Below are positions 22,253 through 32,940 of a stretch of 62,000 nt of DNA, in pieces. How positions within the stretch are numbered: the first letter of the stretch is position 1; each line of letters begins with the position of its first letter. The position numbers and the translations under genes are program-made. The notes beneath the pieces are model-generated. The model ran no database searches. It saw only the letters and a program-made list of their open reading frames with translations, and was not told the DNA's origin. The DNA comes from Prorocentrum cordatum (taxonomy: Eukaryota; Sar; Dinophyceae; Prorocentrales; Prorocentraceae): NCBI GenBank assembly GCA_963575745.1, contig CAUYUJ010016910.1, positions 80,001 to 142,000 on the forward strand, written 5' to 3'.

Positions 22253-23471
22253 TCATTGTGCACCCACGGACGTCATAGCAACGAGCGTTGCAATAGACTC
22301 GCAAAACGAATCTGGATACGCAGAGCTGGCTGCTTGCGCCTTATTGCCGTTGACCCAGACACCATGCCAGCCCGTGCCTGAATTAGTGCGACGCCGTTTG
22401 GAACATTGGAAGCAAGGAAATTCGTGCTGAAGTGCCGCGAGCACCTGGCGCGCGCGTGCCTTCGTACATCTCAGGAACACATTGGCCGCACACCCGTGGT
22501 CTGAGGCGAGCGTAAGAGGTTTGAGGGAAGGGTGGCCATATCCGCCAAGGAACGTGAATGTCTGCAAGCACCCGAGCATATCAAGAGTTTGCTTCAGAAC
22601 TGGGAAATCGAACATCATACTCCCAGTGGGATTCTCAATAATAATGAACACGCTCCTCATCCTGGCCAACGTGCATAACCAGCACCTTAGATGGGGATGC
22701 CAACGGCCGACACCAGAGGGAGGCATGCGACGGGTCATTCCGAATGGTCAGACTGCATCGCGCGATCCACGAGATCGCGCATCAGAGAATTTAAGTTCTG
22801 CACAGGACCTCGACGCTAAAGTTTGCCTCCCGTACGTCCTGTCGCATGCAGTCTCCGAAGGTGTCGGCCTTTGACCGGTTCGAATTGTAGGAACACATAT
22901 GGATCCACGTTGAGCACTGAGGGGCTGCCCACAGCGCGCTGTTCTCTTTGATGGAGAGAATTGCCCATGCAGCTGTCAAAATGCCCTCTAATCTGCACAA
23001 GTCTTCCAAACGATGACTCGTTAGCCTTGGTGCTCGCCGAAGTCAATTCCCACGGTTTGCCCGCCCACCACGTGCGACTGAAATTACACGATGGCCTTGG
23101 GGTCCGATTTGTGTGTAACATAACGCGACTCGTGCTTGGTTAAGTTTCCAGTGTAGTGGTGGCAGGCAATCGCGCAAGATTTGATTACGGCAGTGCCTGT
23201 CGAATCCCAGCGCAGGCAAGCCAGCATCATTGCACGCCTTGGTTGCACCCGCTCTCCCGCAGCACAGCTCAAAGAAATGCAGGTACCGAGTAAAGCTGTC
23301 GCACGACAACCACGAGTTGACTTCATCGACAGCCAGTCTGAACAGTCGGCTGCCGTTAGTCATGCTAAGGAAACGATCTCTGGCGGCGGGGCAGATGTCG
23401 CGCGCCCTCGACACAATCCACCCAGGAGGTCCATTCCCGACCCCAATTGGTTGATCATCGCCGCGTGACAT
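22253..23471 (-). CDS. DNA cytosine-methyltransferase-like protein, three exons, in a mobile context
   Basis: Conserved landmarks in order: FFELCCGRAGATKACNDAGL (SAM-binding motif I-like) and LGFDRH (acidic residue of motif II) in exon 1 (from 23471 to about 23100); WAAPQCSTWI (motif IV-like, with a candidate catalytic Cys) in exon 2 (about 23010-22800); IIIENPTGSMM (motif VI-like ENP) and GGYGHPSLKPL in exon 3 (about 22715-22253). By analogy with C5 methyltransferases it would transfer a methyl group from SAM to cytosine, but the usual Pro-Cys of motif IV is Gln-Cys here, so activity is uncertain. Exons 1-3 lie in different frames and intron boundaries are approximate. The ATG at 23471 overlaps by 17 nt the end of the transposase-like gene (stop 23457-23455), in another frame. 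I recall similar multi-copy proteins from dinoflagellates; this could not be checked. Confidence 0.6.
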
Positions 23472-26400
23472 CGTGGCGCCACTTGGGTCCGTAAATGCGC
23501 GACCACGGCTTGATTGAGCCAAGAATACTGAAAGCACGGAAAATAGACCACTGCATCGTTCTTCGATGGGATTTCTGCGCAAAGCCCCTGATGATGAGAT
23601 TCAAGCCCTCGTCCACCCACGTCGAGTAGAAACGTGGGGGTCCTAGAATCCAAGTCCTCTCATCCGAGGGAAACGCAATGCGATGGGGGGGAGCGCAAGA
23701 AGGGGCACGTGCTGGGAAACCACGCGGTTGAACGGCTTGTCGGTCCTAAACCCTCGGCGGTGCGCGGGCTCGGGCGTTCCGAACAGAATCTCGATGCGAC
23801 GTGGCCAGGGGCGGCGAGCGGCGACGAGAGGAGAATGCGTTGCCACGGCCCCCCCTTGCTGCCCCACGTGTTCATCATTCCCCCCTAACCCCCGATTTCA
23901 ATATGAATGTCCTCAACGTTAGATGGCAAAACAAATGATGCTTGGGCGTGATCTTCACGCCCGCCTCGTCTGCCAAGATCACGTGCCGAGCGCACTCGTC
24001 ACACAGAGACTGGAATGCTTCATGGTCAGGGCTGGGCTTCATCTTTGGGGGTGAACTCAAAGTGCGCATGTCATGCGCGATGTGTGCGTGTGCGTTTGAA
24101 ACCGAAACTGGCCCCCGCCCCCGCCCGATAAAACACGATTCTGGATCGCATAACGTTGGGGCCCACAACAAGACCTTCTTGGCGATAGCGAGCCACTGTA
24201 ACAATGCCTCCCCAGAGTCTGACAGCACATCACCATATGGGATATCAGAGATATGTTGGTCCAACATGTTCTTGGCAAACTTCATCAATATCAATGTTTC
24301 TGCTGCCTTCGTCGACATTGTGCAACCAGGGTGTGGGGAACCTCTCGACCGTCTCAGCTTCTGGTTGGCCCCCATCATCCCGAGGTTTAAAGCGCCCAAG
24401 CGTTTCTCATGGGGTAGATCCACTTCATCGAACCACGAGAACATATCATGCTCTAATCGTTTCGCAGCAGCCTGCTTGGATGGGGCCCGCCATGGATTCG
24501 CTTCGATCAGTCTCCACAGCGTTGAAGACACCCACCGCATGACAACGCCCAGATGTAATGTATGCATCTCGTCAACTGCTAAGCAGGTTGCAGGTGATGT
24601 CTTGAGCTCTGCCGAGAACAATGGGCATCGCCCCCGCAACCAATCAATCACTACACCTTTGACATCGCGGGAATATCTCCAGAACACTGCCTCAAATGGC
24701 AAACGCGCGTCGGGGAAACTCGACGTAGTGGGTACATTCGCAGACGGCACAAGCAAGTCGCCCTCTAATAACCTAAACTTATTGACATCCTTCTGAATAA
24801 AAAACCCACCTGGGAGTTTCTGTGTTGCCCCTGAGTGGTTCATGACGTCTAATATGAGTTTTCTGTCAACCTCATTCACCACCTGAACGCGAACCTCTCT
24901 AAGTCGACATGAATGCTCGTAGTCATCATGCATGCGATCCCTCCACTCCATACCGTCGACGGACATGAACCCAGGATGCACTTCTGTCATGCAATCTCTG
25001 CTGATATCACAGATTGGACACGGTGCATATTTGGAAGCCCACGACGACATTTGAAAGCTGTGTGCGAATTCTTTCCAGTCGCCCTTCATGTACAGAACGA
25101 CCGATCGAAATGGGAGCGCTTGTCCTGCGAGGCTAGCTACATCCTGAAGAGGCACCGTTTGCAACTTGCACGTTACTGTTTGGCTGGGCCCGATGGGGGG
25201 ACCGCGAAGGCGGGTGGCGGGCAGGGCACCCATGCTTTCACCAAGAAGACTACCCAATGCAGAACACCTTTGGAAAACCATCCAGGGCCCCCCTTCCCGA
25301 ACACCCGCTGACACAACCGACGTTGGTGCGATTATCATTCCCAAGGCCTGGCCAAGAGGTTGTCCCAAATGACCCGTTGCTGGAGCGACGCCTTTAGCCA
25401 TCGATTCAAGTTGCCAACGAAGTATCGAAAACACGCCGTTTATGGTGCACGATCCACCGCAACCGCACCCACACATATCGTTAGACCGTACAGATGCAAA
25501 CAGGTGCCTCTTTCCGCTAATCAAGTTCACCACTGAGATTTGATCGATGTTGTCTGTTTTGCCTGCTCCTAACGGTGTGTACCGCACCCCGTCGATGTAA
25601 ACCGCTAGCGGGAGGGGGTAGCAACCTGTATCACACAAGCATTGGTCGGTGACATCGCTGTCGCGATACGCCCGAGTGTTCATCACCGAGTCTGGGTCGA
25701 TCCGACCGTGCGTCAGAGCTGCGGAGATGCTCTCGTCACCGCTGACCTCCTCTGCCAAAGATTGCCACACGTGTTTGAAGGCGCATGTTATCGTTGTCTC
25801 ATCAGCACGCCCTCTAGTACTCCCAGGAATTTCGGCGATGTACAACGGACCAGGGCCAGGTAATGTCTGTTTCAGCACCTTGCTGTAGTACCCCGACTGC
25901 TTACCTTGATTGCGAACAGGGGCGACGGGGGGGGGTGCAATTAGAATCGCAGAACACCAACAACTCGGCAGCACGACCGCCCGACGTACCCTCCCCCACT
26001 GGCGAAACCAGCCACTTGTTGGAGTACCCCGATGACTTACCTTGATTGTGAACCAGGGACAGCGGGGGGGGGGGGCGACTGTGAGCTGAAACGCAGAACC
26101 CTCAACAGTCGACAAGATGACTGCCCGACGAAAACATGCGCCATACAACTAGAAAACTTGTTTTAAGTTATGCCCCTGGAAGGATATGAAGCACCACCTA
26201 CTTTATGGCGCGGGGGGGGGGGGTGACGAATGGTGGCATTGGGTCTATGACACACCTGGAGGCTGAGCATGTACGCCCCAATTTGCCCCTGGGATTTCAC
26301 ACGCATGGGCGTAGTGACAAGCGATGCAAAAGTCTGCAGCTGATACGGGTCTTCCCGAAGCAAACAATTCGCACAGCAACGTAAACAGGTCTGACCCACA

Positions 26401-26484
26401 TGATCGTTTCGCAGCAGCATTCGGATCGTATACCCACTTGGCCCGCCCTTTGCCGCCGCGGCGACGAGCTCGGTTCACTGGCAT
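23455..26484 (-). CDS. Transposase-like protein, CACTA/Tnp2-like by pattern, three exons
   Basis: Exon 1 is 26484-26256 (76 codons plus one base), exon 2 is 25904-23890, and exon 3 is 23642-23455; about 810 residues. The exon 1-2 junction is clean (CCAG, GTGTGT donor; AATCAAG acceptor; phase 1). The exon 2-3 phase is off by one, next to a G5 run, which may be an indel. Landmarks: YPLPLAVYIDGV (about residue 180), CGCGCGGSC (Cys cluster, about 220), VVLYMKGDWKEF with PCPICD (about 350), CLAVDEMHTLHLGVV (about 515), KHHLFCHL (about 735) and FYSTWVDEGLNLII in exon 3. The GDW..PCPIC and VDEMH blocks resemble the first two acidic blocks of Tnp2/En-Spm transposases, which cut and rejoin transposon ends; this assignment is by pattern memory. 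I also recall multi-copy unnamed dinoflagellate proteins of this layout. The start M at 26484 is the first in frame. Confidence 0.6.
25890..26110 (-). repeat. Tandem duplication of a splice acceptor region inside intron 1
   Basis: On the minus strand, a C-run, a (G/C)TGTYCCTG-like string, TTC(A/G)CAATCAAG and then GTAAG..TCGGGGTACT occur twice, about 137 bases apart (25904 and about 26041). Either AG would join exon 1 in the same phase, giving GKQSGYY (proximal) or GKSSGYS (distal), so this is a partial duplication of the intron end plus exon start. Confidence 0.75.
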
Positions 26485-27505
26485 GCCCCCCCAGCGGAAT
26501 TACAAGATGCACGCGCACTTGCAGCCAGAGACGACATCTACGGACGGTGCCAAAATACCTAACCTGGTCATGAGTTCGATTCACAGAAATGCTGGACGCA
26601 AACGGAGAGCCAGGGCTCTCGGCACGGACACTAGCAGACAACTTTAACGCTCAAACGCACATACAGTGTGGGAGGGATTGCACACACAGGGAAGAAATAA
26701 CGAGACGACCAACACGCACCAGAACGCATGTCCATGGTTGATGATGGACCGTCTTACCGACCACGCACGAGCGAACAATCATATGCTCACCAACCATCGC
26801 CCCAAACGACATATGCATGCACGGATGATGTGACATTTCTCGACAATCTACTCGCACAGCATGTCCACGGCTAGAGAAGAGACATCCCCTCGCGCGACCA
26901 GCGCGTGCTCCATCACAGTGCTGGCGCGCTGCACTGGCTACACCGCCAATGACCCACGTCTGATAGGCCGTGTCGCACGTGATCTACCACGTTGCGTACA
27001 TGTATATGCGAGAGCTGTGCTTGGCGCGAGAATGCGGCTTGGCGCGAGAATGCTGCTGTCATCATCAAACAGGCGCCCCTCGCCCGTTTGCACCAAGCAC
27101 ACTTGAAACATGACAGAGTAAGTCACGCTGGCCAGACAGATTTACATTGCGATGAGAACGGGAACGAAGCCTGAGCACGTGTCGACACTTGGAACGCATT
27201 CCTGAGATGGCACGTTGATCACTAGTATGACGAACATGATGCGCACGTGCTCTGGCTGCTCAAAATATGATGCTACTGTGCGGGAATTGACGCCAGACAC
27301 TGTGCCTGCCGCGCCAGTGAGAATACTGCGAGGGGACCTGAACTCGAAACTACGACTTGAACTCTCAGCTAACCAAGAGCACCACCTATTCTGCAATGCC
27401 GTACAACTCAACACAATGAAATCACGACGGATGCAATCGCAACGGGGGCAACCCAAGAATTCACAGCTGTACGCACCTCAGTTTCATGAGAAATACCGGC
27501 CTCGC
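26485..27505. other. AT-richer unassigned stretch, 5' side of the transposase-like gene
   Basis: No domain recognised. 27020-27055 has a short duplication GGCTTGGCGCGAGAATG. A 149-codon plus-strand frame (27215-27664) exists, but its 3' third is just the 11-bp repeat; not called. It may hold promoter and terminal sequences of the mobile unit. Confidence 0.4.
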
Positions 27506-27639
27506 AGTTTGGACGGAGTTTGGACGGAGTTTGGACGGTATTTGGACGGTGTTTGGACGGTGTATTTTTGTGAGGATGTATCGAACGGGAGCCGAGTTTG
27601 GATGCAGTTTGGACGGAGTTTGGACGGAAATTGGACGCC
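27506..27639. repeat. 11-bp repeat, AGTTTGGACGG type (two blocks)
   Basis: Block 1 (27506-27560) has five units of 11 bases; block 2 (27595-27639) has four. Same orientation as the arrays at 21.94 kb and 32.5 kb. Confidence 0.85.
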
Positions 27640-27810
27640 GTGTGGAAACCGGCGATTCCAGTGAGTTTACTGCGGGATCACCGGTCTCGGCTGAATATTC
27701 TGGTCCGAAGGGGGTCGGGGGCTCAACCTTGGCTGAACCATGCGAAATCTCCACGCACAGTTAGCAAGCACGGAAAATTGTTTCACCTCCTTGCTCTACA
27801 CCCTGCCCCC

Positions 27811-28222
27811 TCAAGCATCACGGGCGCGGCAGCGGTGCATCTGGAACGTCTGCTTGATCTCTTTGGACAGGTTCTCCAGCTGCGAACCCACCTCCTGGCG
27901 GGCGCGGCGCTCGTGCAGGATGCGCACAAGACGAGAGATGGGAGATGCGAGAGGGCAAATCAATGAGGTCAACATTAAACGATTTAGCAATGCAGAAATC
28001 GGAGAACCAATCACATTACCAATGGCATATGCAATACCACTCATCCGCATGCAGCTGCAAAAGACCCGATCCTTCTTCAGCTTCTTGGCATCCCTCTCAA
28101 TGGTCTTGTCGTCGTTGCACGACCTGACGTCCGTGAGCTCGCACGAAACCATCTGGCGCAGCGTCGGGTTGCTGTCCAGCACGGACTCGACCTCCCGCCC
28201 GCCGCGCATCGGATACACACAG
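27811..28222 (-). CDS. 3' exons of a hypothetical gene (C-terminal part)
   Basis: The exon from 28222 (acceptor GATTGTAG) to 28066 encodes VYPMRGGREVESVLDSNPTL, an acidic/charged helix and ERDAKKLKKDR. A GT-AG intron at 27910-28065 (156 nt, clearly AT-richer) separates it, in phase 0, from 27909-27811 (RRARQEVGSQLENLSKEIKQ, ending ARDA and stop). The intron happens to have no stop codon and a length divisible by three, so retention would also be readable. The family is not recognised. It may be the end of the gene starting at 30588 or a separate gene; an exon near 28523-28463 (donor GAG, GTAACA) may precede it. Confidence 0.5.
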
Positions 28223-28874
28223 TCTCCTACAATCACGCGTCACTACCATCAGTCATCCTCCACCATTGCTCCCCAATCATCTATCATCCTTTGTCGTCGC
28301 ATCTACATTATGCCTCCCGCCCCCTCATCACTGTAGTCCTATTCTACCTCGCCAATTCCTCCCCTGTCTTCACGTGTCCGCTGTCGTCGTCCATGTCATC
28401 GTTCGTCTCGTGGTCGTGGTCGTCTGCGCACGTGTTACCTCGATGTGTTCGTTGTCGTGGTCGCGCTCGTGCACGCGATGGCGCACCGAGGAGATAACAC
28501 GACGCGTGCATAGCTCACGAGCCCCAGTGTTCTGGATGACGATGCGACGCTGGATAATGAGGAGGATGGCAATGGCGGCTGATGACGATAAGGAGATGAC
28601 GGCGTGGATGTAGCAGCAGAAACACGTACATTTAGATATGTGGTATATGATGGTGATGATGATTGACGATGAGTTCCCGTTGTTGCACCTACAGCCCCGC
28701 TGCACGCGAGGCGGTTACATTCACAGTCTCAAGTGTTGCAATCACGACTGCGCGCTTCTACCGACAGCCAAGACGGCGGTCGCGGGCGCAAGCACTCCCC
28801 GCGGATCCACATTCACATCTTACTAACTCGAGCGGGAATGCCGAGTGATATTGCGCCCCGAATTCCCGCCACAA
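28223..28874. other. Intron or intergenic spacer
   Basis: Contains a possible small minus-strand exon at about 28523-28463 (VRHRVHERDHDNEHIE, then GTAACA). The rest is TGATGA-rich and shows no protein-like composition. Confidence 0.4.
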
Positions 28875-30588
28875 CTACATGGGCAGCCGAACTGAGAGGT
28901 CATCAAAGTCAGGCGGGAGGTCGAACTTGCCAACTGCTGCGTTGGACTCGACGGGGGCCTCGGCCGAGCTTGGAGCAGCCGTGCTGTCACCCGTGGGCGT
29001 CGGGGGAGCCTCTACATTCGCCGTCTTGAACTTTTTGGCTGGCGGCTCAGGCTCGGTGATCATGACCTTGCTGATCGACTCCTTGGGAGGGCTCGGCATC
29101 GCATTGCCCGTCATGGTGGCCTTGCCCTTCTTTGCGGCCTTGCCCGTCGGCGTGGCCTTGCCCTTGACCACGCCTGCGCCGCCGCCTTTGCTCCCTGATG
29201 AAAGGGCGACACCAGCTGGTTTCCTGATCACGGGTAGTTCGTCACCATCGTCTTCGTCGTCGAGCTCTGCTGGTTCGGAAGCTGGGCACGATGCAACGCT
29301 GTCAGCGTTCTCATTCTCGGAGCCGTCGTCGTTGTCGGACTGCGCTGCTGGCCTCATCATGACGACGCACCCCGCTGGCTTGCGGTGCACGGTCTCCTTG
29401 CTTGCATGTGCTTTGTTCTGAGAAGCGATCCACGCTTGCTTCGCGGCCTCCATCTGCGGCTTGTCGATCAGCTGCTTGTGGTACTTCTTGGCCAATGCGA
29501 CGACAAAGGCTTTCCCCGAGTCCTCGTCGTAGAAATCCTTCAGCGTGATCTGGAGCCTCATCTTCCCGTCCTCCCATACCGCCAGGAGCGGCGCGCCTTT
29601 CCTGAAGTATTTGTCTGCCTTGATCTTCTTAGCGTCGCCGCTCTGCCAGTAGATGTTGTCCCCCTTGGTGTAGCACTTCTTGGAGGCCCGCAACTGGTAG
29701 TACGTATACCCAGGTATCTCCCATGCGCCCCCGTCACTCCAAGTTGCCACCACCTCTGAATCCTTGTCGGCGCCAACGATGTCATCCAAGGGCGCCGACC
29801 ACATCCACTTGCCAGTGGCGCGCGGCGGGTCGCCGACGACCTGGCGACGCATGGCGCACTTGTTCGCGCGCGAGAACTTGTACTGGTACTTCGGGCTCTC
29901 AGCGCCCTTCGAGGGAGATGGGTGACGCTAGGACTCACCGCCGCCACGCACCGCCCGTCATTCGTACGACAACACCAACACATCAGCAACACTTAAGAAC
30001 ACATCAACAATTTGCGGAGTGGCCTCGTCGGCGCCACGTGCGGCCTCTGGCGATGCAGTGCCGTGGTCACCATCTCCCTCGAAATTGAACTCCCAGATCG
30101 CGCTGAGCCACTCGGGCGCCGCTGCTCTCTTCCTCGGCGGGCGGCGAAATCAGGCCAAGAGCAACCGCGCGTCCAGAGTGAGGTTTTTGCAAATCACATG
30201 GGGATGGCGAAATTATTTTATCCCTGAAGGTCGTGGCTTTCAAGACCGCCTGCTGCAAGTGGCGCAGCATTGCGCGGATGCTCTTGGCCGTTTCCGCCGC
30301 CCACGAGTCGGATTGCTCCGACAACTTCCAGTCGACCTCCCTCTCGTTCGCCAGCACCGCCATCTCGTCCTTCAGCGCAGCCTGCGGCAACGTCACTTGC
30401 GGATCGAGAACTTCTCGGATGGATTTCAGCAGCCCGATGTGGTCGACGATGCCGTCCGTGTCGATCTGCGAGGTGAGGTCCGTGGAGTAGTTGACGTCCT
30501 CGGGCTTCTTGATGTGAGCACGCAGCACCCGTTGCAAGCCATCGCGCCACGAAGGCGCAAGCTCGGCGACAGCCTTCTTGGGCGCCAT
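28875..30588 (-). CDS. Hypothetical Lys/Ala-rich nuclear-type protein, SL-relic-tagged, three exons
   Basis: The start ATG at 30588 (MAPKKAVAELAPSWRDG) lies 36 bases after a near-complete DinoSL relic. Inferred exons: 30588-30247 (114 codons), 30110-30024 (29 codons) and 29927-28875 (350 codons plus stop); junctions are all phase 0, with a GT donor, then a GC donor. Exon 1 is helical (LLKSIREVLDP, ETAKSIRAMLRHLQQA). Exon 3 begins with a Trp/Tyr-rich part (WEIPGYTYYQLRASKKCY, LLAVWEDGKMRLQITLKDFY, about residues 190-280), followed by RKPAG motifs, acidic stretches (PAELDDEDDGDEL) and Lys-rich segments (KAAKKGKATMTG, PAKKFK) typical of nuclear proteins. The family is not recognised; the RKPA(G/A) wording is common in unnamed dinoflagellate proteins as I recall them. 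Exon 3 is the best supported; the middle exon is tentative. Confidence 0.6.
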
Positions 30589-30624
30589 GCCAGCGCCCAC
30601 TCGATGGACGAACCGAATGCGGGT

Positions 30625-30644
30625 CTAAGCCGAAATGGCTACGG
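30625..30644 (-). other. Near-complete DinoSL relic
   Basis: The minus strand reads CCGTAGCCATTTCGGCTTAG. Against the 21 fixed bases of DinoSL this is 18 matches, two substitutions and one missing base, with the first 12 bases exact. It ends 36 bases before the ATG at 30588. Its TAG (30641-30639) also provides the stop of the upstream gene model. Confidence 0.8.
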
Positions 30645-32889
30645 ATTATCACCGACCACCGGCGTGGAAGCGACGCCGACATGCAACATGGGTACTTGGA
30701 ACCGACGACGCCCGAGGATAAGCAAGATGATCCTGCAATGTTGCCGATGCCAGATGTCTAACTGAGATCACGCGATAACCCCGCGAGGGGGGGCGAATGC
30801 GGTGGATGAGGGGTGGAGTGAGGAGATTGATCAGGATGACGGGGGCGGCGGAAGTGGGGGGGGAGGTGGAAGGTGGGGTGGAGGAGGAGGAGGACCATGA
30901 TGAGCAAGAGGAGGAAGTCGAGGATGACGAGGACAACGACGAGCCGGCGTCGACGATCGCAACAGTCGCCGTCGATGACCTTGAGACTCCGCCCTTGCAA
31001 CCCTGCCCCCTGCCCACCTCAGCAGCGTACTGGTCCATCACACCTTTCACGTTGTCGTTCATGGCCCAGCACCACTTCTTGTCGGTCGTCATCATCTTGC
31101 ACAGGGAATTATAGGATGCCATCGTAGTGTTGTACGCCGACTTGACCCTCCTGATGTCGTTCACCCACTGAGAGCATATGTTTGGAAAGCCGCATTCGGA
31201 GGAGGCGAGTGCAATCACGGTGGGCTGGGTCGGGATGGATGGGAGGTCATGAAGGATCGATCGGAAACGGGCCGAGTTCGAGAACATCGGTTGTCGACTC
31301 CGTCTCTCCGCACCGCATCGACTGTTTCGTTTAGCACGCTGTTATCACCATATCCCGTTCGTCCTCCCCATCTTCATCTTCATCATCCTCGTCCTCCTCC
31401 ATCTGATCCTCCTCTTGTTTATGTCATTGGTCCCTCCAACCGCCAATTCCGCCGCCGTTCACCACCGCATCCTTTGACTCCCCCCCTTTCTGGCTCAAAG
31501 CAAAATGCAATCCTCTGGCGCCTTGCTCGGCCGCTTCTTGGACGACTGCCCGCCCGCGACCTCCCCCTTCTGCTCGTCGCACTCGCGCTGCTGCGCCAGG
31601 CGCCGCCGACCAGCGGCCCCGCGCGCTCCCGCTGCCGCAGCCTCGCCGCCACCGCCTCCGCCAGCGGCAGCCTCGGCCTGCTTGCCAGCAGCGCCCGCCG
31701 CGGCTGCCTTGCCCTCGGCGCCAACAGCGCCCCTGGCCTTCTTGCGGGGCGGGGTGACGCTAGCCAGCGGAGCGCTGTCGTCATCGTCGCTGATCTCCTG
31801 CTGCTTGCTGGTGGGCGGAGTCACCTTCTGCTTCTTCGGCTCGTCTGGAGTTGCTGCGCCCGTGCCCGTCGATCTCGCGAGCTCCTCAGCAACACGATCA
31901 CGCTTCTTGTTCGTGATGGCGGTGCCGCTGGGCACACTGAGCGGGCCGCTGGCGCTCGTTACATCAGCCAGAGCCTGAGCCATGGGGTTGCCGTGATCGA
32001 CGCCCGTGCCCTCCATCCACCTGGTCAGGTCCGTCCACGACTTCGCCCACTCCTCGTCGTAGCCGTGGAGCACGTACAGGTACTTCAGCGTCCGCGTCCA
32101 CTGGTCGTACTTGATCCATATGTCTCCGAGCATGACCGCCTGGGTGCAGTAGTTGCAGGCTGCGCGGTAACCTGCGCGCCCGCCGCCCTCCTTGTGGGCA
32201 ATGCGAGAGAGCGATAAGTATTTCCCATCTCGCACCTCTCGCTTGGTCGAGCTCGTCTTGACCTCTCGAACGTTGATCCGGCTCCACTTCTCGTGGGTCG
32301 CCTTCGCCCACTCCGCTCTGAAGTCATTCTTGTTCACGTAGCCGCGAACCGCTGCATATCGAGCTCGCAGATCCGCCGCCGCCTGTAAGCGGCGCTGCCG
32401 CGCGTGAGACGGATTTGAATCGGTTTGTTGATTCCAGCCTCACCGAATACACAGTTTGGGCACGAGTTTCGTTGGGAGGCGAGCTGAGTGGTGATGGAGT
32501 TTGAATAGAGTTTGGATGGAGTTTGGATGGAGTTTGGATGGAGTTTGGATGGGGTTTGGATGGGTCGTTCGGGTTCTGTGTCGGTTGTTCGGGTTGTGCG
32601 GAGAAAATTGAAGTTGCTTCAACTTTCTCCGCACCGTCTCATCTATGGTCACGGCGGACATGCGAAGCATGGCAATCTTTGTCGGCCTTGAGCGCCCTGT
32701 CCCAGTGGCCAGCGATGGGGTTCCCGACAGCCTCGCTGGATCGCAATCCCTTGTCATGCCAACTCCCGTGATCCCGTCCTTGTCGTTTTATGAGATCCTC
32801 CCCCTCACATCATCATACGTCCATCCATACATCCATCCATCCATCCGTCCATCCATCCATCCATCCATCCATCCATCCATCCATCCACC

Positions 32890-32940
<51 letters not shown>

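Larger units (their letters stand above)
22253..26484 (-). mobile_element. Candidate DNA transposon core: transposase-like plus methyltransferase-like genes
   Basis: Two adjacent, overlapping minus-strand genes in an AT-richer island (about 22.2-27.5 kb, near 50% GC, against far higher GC outside). 11-bp AGTTTGGAYGG-type repeats lie outside both ends (21942-21987, 27506-27639) and could be subterminal repeats, but terminal inverted repeats and target duplications were not found, so the limits given are only those of the genes. Confidence 0.5.

Noticed and set aside
23505-23525. TTCTTGGCTCAA as a further SL relic before the methyltransferase-like ORF
   Set aside because: Only 10 of 13 bases match and it falls within protein-like codons of the transposase-like exon 3 (ILGSIK).
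21998-27660. CACTGGA...CCAGTG as terminal inverted repeats of the mobile unit
   Set aside because: Only seven bases pair, flanking triplets do not match as a target duplication, and the left 11-bp array would fall outside.
27215-27664. 149-codon plus-strand ORF
   Set aside because: Its last third translates the 11-bp repeat and the rest shows no domain; the strand is opposite to all neighbours.
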